From contig NZ_CP146608.1 in assembly GCF_037113415.1 (NCBI RefSeq), positions 2,810,501 through 2,874,500 of the forward strand: a DNA stretch of 64,000 nt, in the 5' to 3' direction. The DNA comes from Devosia sp. XK-2 (GTDB lineage Bacteria > Pseudomonadota > Alphaproteobacteria > Rhizobiales > Devosiaceae). The number at the start of each line of letters is the position of its first letter. Positions within the stretch are counted from its first letter, which is position 1. The notes under the pieces are model-generated. The model saw only the letters and a program-made list of their open reading frames with translations. It made no database searches and was not told the DNA's origin. Of the stretch, positions 17,593 through 27,600 are shown piece by piece. The position numbers and the translations under genes are program-made.

Positions 17593-18492
17593 TCACGCGG
17601 CAATCCCCTCTTCTATTCCTTTCGGCTGCAGCCCGTTGAGATAGTCAGCGGCGCGCTGCGCATGCGCTGCCGCCGAAAACACCGCTCGCTTGTCTTCTTT
17701 CAGCACTTTCAACCAGCTCTGGATGTAAGCGGCGTGATCGGCTCCAGCCTCCGGCGTCAAAGCCAGATCGGCACACAGAAAAGCCGCCCCGAGTTCGGCT
17801 ACCAGCTCCTCACGGGCATAGCCCTCATCGCCCCATTTCTTGCGGCCAAATTCGCGGTCGAGCCTCGATTTGTGTTTCGTCCAGTGCGTGAGCTCATGGG
17901 CGAGCGTCGCATAGTAGCTCTCGGGACTCCGGAAGCACTCGAAAGGCGGCATTTGCACGTGGTCGCTGCCGCCACTGTAAAAGGCGCGGCTACCGCCATG
18001 CCGTATGTCCGCACCGGTCGCAGCAAAGAAGCTTTCCGCATGCTTTGTCCGCTGGGCTGAATCAATAACCGGCTCCGGCTTGGCATAGTAATGCGCGGGT
18101 AGCCCCTCGATCTGCTCGGCGTTGAAGACGCTATAGGTCTTCAAGAACGGAATGGTCTTTTCTTCCTCTGCACCATCCGCCCCTTCTTCGGTCTTGGTCA
18201 TGGTGTTGGCATAGACCACCGGATTGCCCCGCTCGCCCTTGCGCACATGGGCGCCAAGCTCCTGAGCCTGCTTGAACGTCATCCAGTGCGGGGAAGAAAA
18301 CCCCGTCTCCAGTGCCGCGCTCCACAGCATCAGCACATTGATGCCGTTATAAGGCAGCCCGTTATGCCGTAGCGGCCTGACGATCCGTCCATTCAGATTT
18401 TCCGTGCTCCACGGCTTGAGCCAGGTCAGCTCGCCCTGCTCCAGATCGGCAATGATCTTGTCGGTGACTTGGGTGTAAATGTCGTTCTTCAT
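17593..18492 (-). CDS. ArdC-like antirestriction protein
   Basis: 299 aa with an N-terminal ssDNA-binding ArdC domain (about 1-130: DIYTQVTDKIIADLEQGELTW, then LPYNGINVLMLW and GAHVRKGERGNPVVY) and a C-terminal zincin-like domain with the metal site AHELTHWTKH followed by a downstream REELVAELGAAFLC helix. Such proteins protect incoming single-stranded DNA from host restriction. I chose ATG 18492 because AGGAGAAAG precedes it at good spacing; the 40-residue upstream extension is not conserved. It converges with the resolvase gene. Confidence 0.88.
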   Translation of the reverse strand: MKNDIYTQVTDKIIADLEQGELTWLKPWSTENLNGRIVRPLRHNGLPYNGINVLMLWSAALETGFSSPHWMTFKQAQELGAHVRKGERGNPVVYANTMTKTEEGADGAEEEKTIPFLKTYSVFNAEQIEGLPAHYYAKPEPVIDSAQRTKHAESFFAATGADIRHGGSRAFYSGGSDHVQMPPFECFRSPESYYATLAHELTHWTKHKSRLDREFGRKKWGDEGYAREELVAELGAAFLCADLALTPEAGADHAAYIQSWLKVLKEDKRAVFSAAAHAQRAADYLNGLQPKGIEEGIAA

Positions 18493-18831
18493 TGGTCTTT
18501 CTCCTAGTTTGAAAACCGGTTGCGCATGCAACCGGACTAGGCCCGCGCCAATGAGCGGGGGGACGGCCGTCAAGACCGCAGACAGCGGAGGGGGATCACC
18601 CGTCCTGCACAAGCAGAGCGCGGAAGGACGGGGATACCGCTGGCTGCGCCCGAAGGGCTTGGTCTTGACGGAGGACGGGGTCGCGAGACCCCAAACAAAG
18701 AAAAAGGTTCAGCCACGGCTGGCCGTTCTTTTGAGCGCAAGGGATGGACGCCGGATGGCCGAGACGACTGGCTCGGTACACGACAGCCCGCCCCTCCAGT
18801 GTAAACCGGAGGGGTGCGCCGTTATACAGGA
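18493..18831. other. intergenic region with paired repeats upstream of the ArdC gene
   Basis: 339 bp without a convincing gene. It holds an 11-bp inverted repeat CCGTCAAGACC (18567-18577) and GGTCTTGACGG (18661-18671) about 83 nt apart, a short GGGGTC-GCGA-GACCCC hairpin (18677-18692) and CCCCTCC...GGAGGGG (18791-18814) just after the stop of the leftward zinc-ribbon gene. The last could be a terminator without a T-run. The rest may form a structured leader of the ArdC mRNA. Confidence 0.45.
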
Positions 18832-19986
18832 TCAGTCCTCTTTGATTTCGCGAAGGATGACGCCCTGCTCTTCATGAGCTTCCAGCAGGAGCTGCACATA
18901 TTCCGGCGTGCTGGTTGTCACATGCCCCAAGTCCGGCCAGGCAAATGGAAAGCTCATGCCGCTTACCTCAAGCTCCAGCTCCACCCCGAGCAGTTTGGCA
19001 ACCGCGATGGCTGCCTCAGGCTCCTTGGATTCAGGCCAAAGCTCCTCATCCAGAGTAATGCAGACATCAAGCTCGTCATCGACATAGATTTCTGCCAGTT
19101 GCGCCCCAAGCCGCTCAGCCGGGGTCTTGGCATCCTCGAACAGGGCATTGCGCAAGAGCAATGAAATGCTCTCCTCATTGAGCGTCAAAGTTGGCCTTGA
19201 ATCCACTACCTTGATACAGGGCTCTGCCCGCTTCTGGCTCTGCGCAAGAACCACCGGTTTCGGCTTCATACCGGAGCCGTCCAGCCAGCCGGGCTCAGAA
19301 AAGATATCGATTGGGGATGCGCCACAACCAGGACAATGCCAGAGGTTTTCCGCGAGCTGCGTGCCGGTGATCTTGCCATCGCAATGCAGGCAATACCATT
19401 CACTGGATCGATCTCCGCGTAGCGGATGGAGCACCGCACCTTCGGCATCGGGCTTGGTGGCGCGCCTTGGCCAGTCGGAAGAAATCCCCGCCCGTACCTT
19501 GGCCGCCTCCTCATCCGCGATCACCAGTGCGGCGGCCAGAAAGTCGGGTTTGCGCACTGGACTGGTGGTGGCATGAGGCTTCTCGATCTCGACGACCGGC
19601 TGGGAGAAGAGCGCTTCGCCAATAAGGATGCGCCATCCCTCACCTTCCATGTGAATGTCGCCAAAATGCTCATAGACCTGGTATGCGTGCTCACCGATCT
19701 TTCCTTGCCTGACCGGTTCATCGACCGGACGGGCAAAACTCTTCTCGATGAAGCTTTCCTGCCCATCATCGCCCGAATAAGACCCGCGAATGAAGGCTTT
19801 GGCCTGCGCCAATTGATCGGCACTCGGGAGCCAGCCTTGCTTTGCCTTGGCCACTAGTTTCGTCCAACTCGGAAAACCCAACTCGGTGGCAAGCGCGTTG
19901 AGCGCTTCGTGCTGGGCAATCCGGTTCGCCCGCGCATAGCGTTTTGCGAGCGTCTTGAGGGTGTCGATTTCGTTTTTAGTAGTCAT
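18832..19986 (-). CDS. glyoxalase-related N-terminal domain protein with zinc ribbon
   Basis: 384 aa from ATG 19986, chosen because GGAAATGG precedes it. Residues 5-60 (LKTLAKRYARANRIAQHEALN...LGFPSWTKLV) match the short helical domain annotated in mobile elements as glyoxalase-superfamily related. A C-x2-C...C-x2-C zinc ribbon (CLHCDG...CPGCGA) lies near the middle, and an acidic C-terminal part follows. I know no experimentally shown function. It is a common companion of ArdC genes in alphaproteobacterial elements (recollection). Confidence 0.6.
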   Translation of the reverse strand: MTTKNEIDTLKTLAKRYARANRIAQHEALNALATELGFPSWTKLVAKAKQGWLPSADQLAQAKAFIRGSYSGDDGQESFIEKSFARPVDEPVRQGKIGEHAYQVYEHFGDIHMEGEGWRILIGEALFSQPVVEIEKPHATTSPVRKPDFLAAALVIADEEAAKVRAGISSDWPRRATKPDAEGAVLHPLRGDRSSEWYCLHCDGKITGTQLAENLWHCPGCGASPIDIFSEPGWLDGSGMKPKPVVLAQSQKRAEPCIKVVDSRPTLTLNEESISLLLRNALFEDAKTPAERLGAQLAEIYVDDELDVCITLDEELWPESKEPEAAIAVAKLLGVELELEVSGMSFPFAWPDLGHVTTSTPEYVQLLLEAHEEQGVILREIKED

Positions 19987-20003
19987 GATCCATTTCCAAA
20001 AAT

Positions 20004-20039
20004 GGGATCTGACTAGGTGTCCGCTACTAACCAGATCCC
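20004..20039. promoter_or_regulatory. inverted repeat upstream of the zinc-ribbon gene
   Basis: GGGATCTG (20004-20011) and CAGATCCC (20032-20039) form an 8-bp dyad with a 20-nt loop, 18 bp upstream of the zinc-ribbon protein start. It may be an operator or a 5' leader hairpin. Nothing else is recognisable in the 205-bp gap to the TIR gene. Confidence 0.4.
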
Positions 20040-20191
20040 GCAATTGGACTGGAGTTCTAATTGCTTACTGAGAGTGCTGCGTAGCTTTGCGTGGCGGACA
20101 CACCGGCATGCACTAAAGGCCAACTTGAGCGTGGCAGGATTCCCCAGACCTCGTCAAGCGCAATCCCGAATACTTGTGAACTAGAGCTTTC

Positions 20192-21178
20192 TTATCCTCC
20201 AGTAGTTCCTTCTGGCACGCTGCTTTCGTTCTCGCGGTATCGGTCGCGCAAGATCTTGAGTTCCGCCACAATCTCTTCAGCAGACAAGAAGCTAGTATTG
20301 AGTGCCAGCCTTCCGACCATGGATGGCGCGTGCTTGGCGACCTCGTCCTTCGATAGTTTGTGCCATATCGGAAGAAGCCTGCCGGTGCCGCTAAGGGCCT
20401 TCTCCAATAGACCATCCAGCTCGTACTGGGTCCAGTTCTTCGCAAAAAACGATGGTGAAAGGACCACAATGCCAAAGTACGAGCCAGCTAGACCAGCATC
20501 GATTTTCTGTCTGATACTGTCGCCCCATGTGAGAGCGAAGCGGTCGTACCACACTCGTAGCCCTGCCTCACGCGCCTTCTTGGCCAAGTCGTCGACGAAA
20601 TCCTGCTTATCCTCCGATGCGTGCGATATGAAGACATCAAAGGCTTCGACTTCCCCCTCGGGAGGTACAAGACGAAAGGGGGACGTTGCTGCTGCTTTGG
20701 CCTCTAGCTGCGCGGCAACCTGCTCTTCAAGCTCTGTGATACGTTGCTGCATAGCTTGTGCCGCGCGAGCAGTCTCTTCGTCTGCTACGCGCCTCCGCCG
20801 AGCTTCAGCGGCACGATTTGACTGCTCGTCACGGCGGCGCTTTTCTTCAGCAATCTCGGCTTTTTTTCGCTCCCGCTCTTCTTCTTTCGATATCTTACCT
20901 TGCAGATCAGCTACCGTCTTTGATTTGGCAGCGGCCTGTGATGAGTAACGGCTCTGATTTTCTTGCGCTTTCTGCAGATTTCTGGTCTCGCGTTCCGCTG
21001 TGCTTAGGTAATTTTTGGCTAAACTGGGCGAAGTTGTGCGCCTCGCGGAGTCAAGGGCGGAGTTTATCTTTTTTTGGGCGTCTGCCGCCTTCTTGACTTC
21101 GCCAGCCTCCTTAGATCGAAGAGCGGCAATTTCCTGGTTCAAGCGAGACAGCGTGCTCCGATCCGTTGAAATAGACAT
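20192..21178 (-). CDS. coiled-coil TIR-domain protein, probable NADase
   Basis: 328 aa from ATG 21178. Residues 1-165 are a long charged coiled coil (repeated KKAEIAEEKRRRDE-type segments). Residues about 178-320 are a TIR domain beginning FDVFISHASEDKQDF, with WYDRFALTWGD, IVVLSPSFF and the NWTQYEL motif whose glutamate, E253, is at the catalytic position of NAD-cleaving TIR enzymes. Known bacterial relatives deplete NAD or make cyclic-ADPR-type signals in antiphage defence. It is divergent from the HEPN-like gene, with about 110 bp between their starts. Locally lower GC suggests separate acquisition. Confidence 0.8.
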   Translation of the reverse strand: MSISTDRSTLSRLNQEIAALRSKEAGEVKKAADAQKKINSALDSARRTTSPSLAKNYLSTAERETRNLQKAQENQSRYSSQAAAKSKTVADLQGKISKEEERERKKAEIAEEKRRRDEQSNRAAEARRRRVADEETARAAQAMQQRITELEEQVAAQLEAKAAATSPFRLVPPEGEVEAFDVFISHASEDKQDFVDDLAKKAREAGLRVWYDRFALTWGDSIRQKIDAGLAGSYFGIVVLSPSFFAKNWTQYELDGLLEKALSGTGRLLPIWHKLSKDEVAKHAPSMVGRLALNTSFLSAEEIVAELKILRDRYRENESSVPEGTTGG

Positions 21179-21289
21179 GCAAAAAATTCGCCCCCGCATT
21201 GATTATACAATTTGACCTAAGATACCACGATTCTTCATTTTTTTTGAATACTGTTCGACGCAGGAGCTTAGACGGGTTAACATCTTAGC

Positions 21290-21913
21290 ATGAAATCAAA
21301 AAAGAGGCCCACGATGTCCGCCGGTTGGCCAAACGCGAAGGCTGCACTACGGGCAACTGACGCATCGGTTGACAGTTGGCGTGCGGCCTATCAACTCTTC
21401 CTGGAAACACGACTTGCGGACCGTTACTTGAAACCGATTAGAAGTATCCGAGCCGATGGCTCCTATTCTGGAGAAGGTTTTGCGATCCTTACTATACAAT
21501 GTGCGCTGCTGGAATTTCTAGCTTCGCTGAGGCTAGGTTTCAATTATAGCCATGGGGCGAGCTTCGGCGTTGACTTTAAATACGGTGACAGCAGGAAGTT
21601 ATTCGTCGACTTCTTGAGGAAATGCGCACCATTTGAAAGCCTAGGCCTCACCAAAGCCCACGCGGAGTCTTTTTACGCGAATGTGCGCTGTGGTCTTGTG
21701 CACGAAGCACAGACGAAGAACGGCTGGAAGGTTTGGGCATACAACGCCAACAAAATTGCGATAGATCCGATCAATAAAATCGTCAATCGAGACTTGCTGG
21801 CAGATTTGATCGATGATTATTTGGTGGTTTACGAAGCCGAATTATATCAGTCAAAGGATCTGCAGGCAGCTTTTATTCGAAAACTAGATTATATCCAGGA
21901 ACATTCATCATAA
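21290..21913 (+). CDS. HEPN-like protein with an R-x4-H motif
   Basis: 207 aa, mainly helical, no named family. Near the middle FYANVRCGLVHEA contains R133-x4-H138, the spacing of HEPN ribonuclease active sites (R-x4-6-H). I infer a HEPN-type RNase or a degenerate HEPN scaffold. ATG 21314, preceded by AAGAGG, is an alternative start that removes eight residues. It is divergent from the TIR coiled-coil gene and converges, with a 10-bp gap, on the hydrolase-TPR gene. Confidence 0.6.
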   Translation: MKSKKRPTMSAGWPNAKAALRATDASVDSWRAAYQLFLETRLADRYLKPIRSIRADGSYSGEGFAILTIQCALLEFLASLRLGFNYSHGASFGVDFKYGDSRKLFVDFLRKCAPFESLGLTKAHAESFYANVRCGLVHEAQTKNGWKVWAYNANKIAIDPINKIVNRDLLADLIDDYLVVYEAELYQSKDLQAAFIRKLDYIQEHSS

Positions 21914-21923
21914 CTATGGCGTA

Positions 21924-23345
21924 TCATGCTCTGGTTTCCTGGGCTTCCGTTGTGAACCAACCTTGCACTTGTTCAAATCGGTTCTGACCTAGTCTAAAGG
22001 CAATCATGCAGGCTTGATCACCCATAGATCGCAGGTCTCTTACGTCCCCGGTTATAGCGACTGCTTCACGGTACTTAGATTCCGCGGTTCCAAAATCACC
22101 TTGCATCAAAGCCACCTCACCTTCGGTGGCAATACACCAATGGTTGCGCTGTGCTTGTGCGCAATGATCCAGGGCCTTTTGGCACATCCGGCGCGTTACG
22201 GCACTAATATCAGCGGTAGCATCCGACGCCATGAGCATGAGGAATGCTAAATTAATGGCGTGATAGAAGCCTTGCGCGTGATCGTTTTCGCTCTCTGCGG
22301 TTTTTAACCCGAACTCATATAGCTCTCTAGCGCGAACTAGGTCGGCTTGCTGCCGCTCAAGGAGCCAACGCCGCTTTATGCGGCCTGCCAAATTCCCTGC
22401 GGCTTCAGCCGTGGTAAGTATGCCGCCTCGATAGACGTCATCCATAATCCGAAGCGCTTCGTCACCTCGCCCATCACCATCAAGCGCCATCGCTAGCGTT
22501 GCAAATGCCGCGTCATCAAGGCTCGCATAATTCGGCATGAGCCGTTCAATCGCGGCCTTATAGTTGCGACGCGCCACGGCGAGCCGAGCACTATCGATGA
22601 ACGTGGGTACATCCTGTCCCTGCAGGGTGCTAGCTAAGATCTGAACACTCGGATGATCGCTGTTTTCAGGGCGGATTAGCGTGGAGTGATTTCCTACCAC
22701 GACCCTTTGGCTCGATTCGGGGAACGGTTCGAGCGAGGAGTTTGCGCCAACAAAGTCGTCAACATCCCCTGCAATCGCCAAAAGCTCAAAAGACTGTCTC
22801 GTGCCAAATGTGCGTCTCCAATCCCGGCGTAGTTTGCGAACAAACTCACCATCGAACACCATGTCACCGATCTGTTGTTTGAGCCATGGCGCCATGGCGG
22901 CGGGCTCGAGGCCCCTGCTTGGTACGCCATAGAGAAACACATGGGAGACTTTGGCTGCCAATTTGGGATCGTCGACCAGTGCGCGCTGGACGACAAGTCC
23001 GCCCATGCTGTGGGCGACGAACGCGATGCTCTCAAACTCGGCCAGTGGACTGACCGTGAGCTCGGTGCGCAAGTATTGGGACAGAAGCGCGATACTTGGG
23101 TCCTTTTCCCAACCAGAGATGTCTACGCGGCGCTTGGAGGCATAGTCTAATCCCAATATATTCCAGGACGCTAACTGCGGCACAGATAATGTCTGTGTGA
23201 TAAAGGGTTGCCAAGAAGCCGCAACTGAGCCGGTGAATCCCGGTATGAAAATAAGTGCCGCCCGCTCTGCAGTTGCGCGGAACTGCGTCACGGGGGACAG
23301 CGACCTTTTAGGTTTCGGTTTAAAGTTCTTGAGCCAACCCCACAT
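21924..23345 (-). CDS. alpha/beta-hydrolase fused to TPR-like repeats, putative effector
   Basis: 473 aa. Residues about 28-230 are an alpha/beta hydrolase: oxyanion region FIPGFTGS, nucleophile elbow VAHSMGG with Ser113, a later GDVDDFVG aspartate and GNHSTLIRP histidine completing a triad. Residues about 240-470 are helical TPR-like repeats. The ATG at 23345 overlaps the SLOG stop (TGATG); a GTG one codon earlier is possible. As the last gene of the ThsB-SLOG operon it may be a lipase or esterase effector. That function is inferred from context, not from a known system. Confidence 0.72.
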   Translation of the reverse strand: MWGWLKNFKPKPKRSLSPVTQFRATAERAALIFIPGFTGSVAASWQPFITQTLSVPQLASWNILGLDYASKRRVDISGWEKDPSIALLSQYLRTELTVSPLAEFESIAFVAHSMGGLVVQRALVDDPKLAAKVSHVFLYGVPSRGLEPAAMAPWLKQQIGDMVFDGEFVRKLRRDWRRTFGTRQSFELLAIAGDVDDFVGANSSLEPFPESSQRVVVGNHSTLIRPENSDHPSVQILASTLQGQDVPTFIDSARLAVARRNYKAAIERLMPNYASLDDAAFATLAMALDGDGRGDEALRIMDDVYRGGILTTAEAAGNLAGRIKRRWLLERQQADLVRARELYEFGLKTAESENDHAQGFYHAINLAFLMLMASDATADISAVTRRMCQKALDHCAQAQRNHWCIATEGEVALMQGDFGTAESKYREAVAITGDVRDLRSMGDQACMIAFRLGQNRFEQVQGWFTTEAQETRA

Positions 23346-23908
23346 CACGGACCTTGTGGAATTTCTATAGTACGTTCAGCAAAGCCAGCGCGTGCCGCGA
23401 GTGCAAGCAATTCAGCTGTTGCGTCGTGACCAGTGCGCGGGTTTGTATCGGTCACCGCAACGGCCGTAACGTTGGACGACCCGCCGGCTAGCAATCTGGC
23501 CGTCTCTATTATTTGCGCTGTAGCCGCGCTATAGGCCGCGTCACCCTCACCGACACCCACCAGCTCAATCAATCGACCGCTTTTAGACGCTTCTGAGATC
23601 AAATCCTCATACAGTCCGCTCCAGTTTCCGGGACGATCCTCAACCGACGTTTTCTTAAACTTGGCGCGGTCGAAAGGCAGCACGATGTGGAATAGTATCC
23701 CTGATTGACGTGCTACCTTTAACGCAATCAGATCCACTCCGCACGCAGCAGAGCAAACTAGATAGTTTGGGGCGAGTTGACTGAAGGCACGTGCTATTTC
23801 ACGCTCAACCTGCCCGACTAGTTCTAAGGGGAAGTGTGGCTCCGCATCATCCTTTGCATCAATACGACGCCCAGCAAGGGCGACGACCGCCTCTGCGTGT
23901 CCAGACAT
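23345..23908 (-). CDS. SLOG-like nucleotide-sensor protein
   Basis: 187 aa with a Rossmann-type fold. VVALAGRRID at the N-terminus, LVCSAACGVDLIALKVA near residues 50-66 and IVLPFDRAKF match the SLOG/LOG-like pattern (glycine-rich turn, then acidic-hydrophobic helix). In Thoeris the SLOG domain of ThsA binds the cyclic ADPR signal made by ThsB; here the domain stands alone. It overlaps the ThsB-like stop by one base (TAATG) and the hydrolase start by one base, so the three are strictly co-translated. Confidence 0.65.
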   Translation of the reverse strand: MSGHAEAVVALAGRRIDAKDDAEPHFPLELVGQVEREIARAFSQLAPNYLVCSAACGVDLIALKVARQSGILFHIVLPFDRAKFKKTSVEDRPGNWSGLYEDLISEASKSGRLIELVGVGEGDAAYSAATAQIIETARLLAGGSSNVTAVAVTDTNPRTGHDATAELLALAARAGFAERTIEIPQGP

Positions 23909-24324
23909 TAGTAGCCGACTTTTGCGTTATTCAGAGCTTCAACAATCCGGTCGCGTTCGAAACTTGTTGCCCATGACGTACCGATGTTTAGCAATCCGGG
24001 CGGGGTGGTATTCAATTTTGAAAGCTTGACGGCAGCAAATTTAAGCCGCGTATCGGCTTCTTTTGCGCGGGCAATTTCCCACGTCATCCATGAACTGGTG
24101 TGGCTCTTTTCGCCAACAAGTACGAGAATGTGAGTTGCGGTCATCATCATCTTGGCAAGTGCAGCTTTTACTACACCTGCGTTCGTGCTGTTGATCGCAA
24201 CATCCGGGCCCCGACTATCAAATTCAAAGTCAAAATCAGGATTGGCATGCCAAGCTTGAAGAAGCAACTTGTAATGCCTGTCTTCAGAATGGTCATAACT
24301 TACAAACACCTTGTGCTTTGGCAT
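23908..24324 (-). CDS. ThsB-like TIR protein (DUF1863/MTH538 family)
   Basis: 138 aa. It matches the ThsB-type TIR family closely in pattern: KVFVSYDHSEDRHYKLLLQAW, then FEFDSRGPDVAINSTN, then HILVLVGEKSHTSSW and WEIARAKE, where E83 is at the catalytic glutamate position. ThsB proteins sense phage infection and convert NAD into a cyclic ADPR isomer that activates a SLOG-containing effector. It is the first gene of the operon, with GGAG upstream of the ATG. No ThsA (SIR2-SLOG) gene is in the window. Confidence 0.82.
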   Translation of the reverse strand: MPKHKVFVSYDHSEDRHYKLLLQAWHANPDFDFEFDSRGPDVAINSTNAGVVKAALAKMMMTATHILVLVGEKSHTSSWMTWEIARAKEADTRLKFAAVKLSKLNTTPPGLLNIGTSWATSFERDRIVEALNNAKVGY

Positions 24325-24662
24325 TTCAAACTCCAGTTTCCGAACTTTTTATAAAATATAGATTTAATGCAGACGCTGCAAGCTGATGAGCCTGCTAAGA
24401 CAGAACAGCATCTAATCCTCCAAAAAATGCATATTACACAATGATGCGTGGCACAAAGCCGCAATTGAACTCATACTATCGTAGGCTAGATCGGCCTCAT
24501 TCTGGGGCATGTTTGATAATCCGGCAGACCGTTACCTACTGGACCTACTAGACCTACTGGAGGATCGGCATGTCCGCTTGGTACTGCACTGAGCAAGCTT
24601 TCACCCTCGAAGACTGCCGATACGAAGATCTGATGGGGCCTTAGCAGGGCAAATAGGTGAGA
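24325..24662. other. AT-rich intergenic region with a 9-bp triple repeat
   Basis: 338 bp between the ThsB-like start and the stop of the nuclease-TPR gene, so it must hold the operon promoter. At 24535-24561 CCTACTGGA, CCTACTAGA and CCTACTGGA stand in tandem. Directly after is a 24-codon open frame (24570-24644) with GGAGGATCGGC before its ATG; I cannot decide whether it is a peptide or a gene remnant. No terminator hairpin is obvious. Confidence 0.4.
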
Positions 24663-27600
24663 TTATTTGTGGGGCCTTGATCCGAAGATCAGGTGGCGAA
24701 CGAAATGCCCTTCCGCAAAGCGGACTTCATACTCAAACCACCATTTCACAATAAGGCGCATGGGAAAGTAAAGCTGACTCAACTGCTCGCGCACAGCGAT
24801 GAAAACAGCAGCCAAAAGCTCGACCCCGTGCTTTTTCGTCAGAAGGATATCTAACAGCCTGCTTATGAATTTGTCGCGGTCGTCCTTGTAGCTAGGCTCA
24901 ACCCATAGTGCCTTGGCAAACGAGGCAGCCACCCCGATAAGCGATTCATGATCCACCGTCTCAGGCTTCAAAGTTGCAACCAGGGCATCAAAATCCGGGC
25001 TATCCCCAGCGGCAATGCTGTCTAACAAATCGTTGTGCGACACAGAGACGAACCCGACTTTTGCTGCCGAGAGTCTGGCGACAAACCCTACGTAGTCCTT
25101 GCGCGAAATTTTTTGTTCGCTGACCCATACCATCAGCAAGGATTGGGTCCACCCCGTTCGAATTATCCCCATCGATGCCGCAAATGCCCGCAACCTTCGG
25201 TCTTCGATTATGGCCGGCACATCTGATGCGATTGCGGTGCCTAGCGTGGCAATCGATGAAGGCGACAATATATCCTCAATCTGGTCCGGGGTTTCGAGCG
25301 GTTCGGTTGGCACGATCCTAGCGTGGGCTCGGCACCAATCCAAAATCTGAGCGCAGTAAGCAACGCTGGCTTCCCGATCCGCCTTTGTGGGCTCGGTGAA
25401 AGCAATCTTGTCTCCGCGCGCTTCCAGTGAGCCGCCCTTTTGTTTTGCGTTCTCCTTTGCCTGCTCCAGGCGTTGGGTAAAAAGGTCAATAGTGGCCTGC
25501 ACGATCTGTATCTCGACGTCAGTGATGTTTTTGACGACGTCAAGAAGCTCAAGATCCTGCCAGAGAGCGAGGGTCACCGGCTCAACCAGAAGAGCTTTCG
25601 CTCCCGTAAGCTGCTGAATGGCGTGAGCACGCTCCGTATCTGTCCCTACACAGCTATCGAGCGTGATGTCCGATAGAAATCTTAATCCTCTCGACGCATC
25701 GACAGCATCGGAACCAAGCAGTTTGGCGATTGTGTCAACAGGAACGGGGTTGTCACGATAGAGGCCAATGACGTTTTCGACGTGGCGCGAGCGTTCCCGC
25801 ACTTGCTCAAACACGGGCTCCAGCCCGCCCTCAACGCTCGCATCAATCCTAAAACGGCCAAAGGCTTTGCTGCCCGGAAAGGCTGTTTCGTGTGCCTCAA
25901 GAGCCTGATGAAGCAAATCAAGGTATTTGTGCTTAATCTCCAAAATCGTCCAGGAACCCGGTTGCCCAATCCCCTGCGCGGCGGCGACTTTGTCCCCGAC
26001 CTTTTTGCCCAATAGGCTTTTGGCAAAGGGCATATCAGGCGAGAGGACATCCTTGGATGCTGGGACATTGGCCTCGAGGCGATAGTGCTTGTGCTCTCCG
26101 TGCTCGTTCTGGAGAAAGACCACCGTGTCCACTCCGACATTCTTTGGCGTTAGGAACGCCTCGCCACGCGAGCGCATCAGGAACAGTGACATGTATTTGA
26201 GGTGGATGGCTTCCGATTGTCCCCAGTGGTTGCGCAATATGTTGTAGGCGACTGACAGCGCATCGCCTCTGCGGCCGTAGCGGTCCAGAACCTGAGCAAA
26301 TTCAAGCACCGTTTCTGGATCACCTGTCAGGTTCCTATCGGCCTTACGTGCCCACTTTGAGGCGCGCTTCTCCAGACCGGCGCGCAGGCAAAGGCGCACC
26401 CAATCCAGCCTAGTTTCTAGATCAGAGCTATCGAGTTCTAAGGCAGATTCTAGAGCTCTAAGTGATTGCGGCAGTAATCCTGCGCGCTCATAGATGGCAG
26501 CACCTATCCGCAGGATTCTTTTTGAGCGAAGTGCGTCGCCTGAAAGGGATTCAAACAATAACCGCGCCTCGGATCGAAGTTCGGCGCGGTACAGATAAAA
26601 GAGCCTTTGGCTCAAAGGTTCGGATGGAACATCTAGCCGATAGAGACCATCTAAGAGCGATGCGGCCCGTTCCCACTTCCCGTCATCGGCGTAAGCATTC
26701 GCCAATTCAAACCGCTCAAGCGCGTCCAGCGCAGCTTCATCAAAGTTATCCAGCCTGGCGGCGACTTCCTCGACTTCCTGTGGATTTCCGCTGCGCCGGG
26801 CTATCTCCGCCATGCGAGCTTCAAAAGCAACGTTGGCCGCAAACAGTTCTCGCAACTGCTTGCCCTTATTGAGAGCCTCTTCCGCACCCGACTTGCGATA
26901 AAGCGCAAGAACAATATGTTCGGCGGCTCGACTGCGCTCGAACTCCACATTCGCAGAATCCAAGGCCTTTTCCGCCCAAACCTGCAAGTTGGTCCAGTCG
27001 CCAACTAGGGCGGCAATATCGGCCGCCAAAAGCGCGGATAGCGGTAGATTGTCTGCCGCATGTTTCAACGCAAGTTCGAGGGCCTCACCACTCCGGTGCT
27101 TGTGGACCAGCGCAACAACCGCTCGTTCCACCAGCTCGAGCTTGTCCGGCACCAAGGCGTGGAGTTCGATGGCTAGATCGTCGGCCTTGGCGTCATATCC
27201 AGCAAATCTGTATGCAACTATGAGATTGGCTGCCACATGGTACCATCTCGCCTTATCTGCCCTGGTACTTGCTTGGGTCCACGCGTCTTCGAGAACGTCC
27301 TTTGCTTCTTCTAAGAGCTTTCGGACTTCCGCGGACGCCACGATTCCCATACGAACTTCAATGTCACTTTCGAGACCTTGAAGGATGGCTGCGCCAATGG
27401 TTGATCCTCGATAGATCGGCCATTCGTCTGGCTCGGTTGCCCTTGCTACCCTGAGTGCATCGCCGTGTTCACCTGCATCGGAATACCGTGACGCCAACGC
27501 TGTGCCCACTTCGACATGGGTGGCTAGACTTCCAAGTCGATCCTCCAGTTGCCTCGTAGATACAGTCTTCGGTGCTGCCTCGACCAGCATCACGGCTGCA

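Noticed and set aside
24570..24644. 24-aa peptide gene with a good ribosome site
   Set aside because: Too short and without any supporting context to list as a gene; kept only as a note in the intergenic entry.
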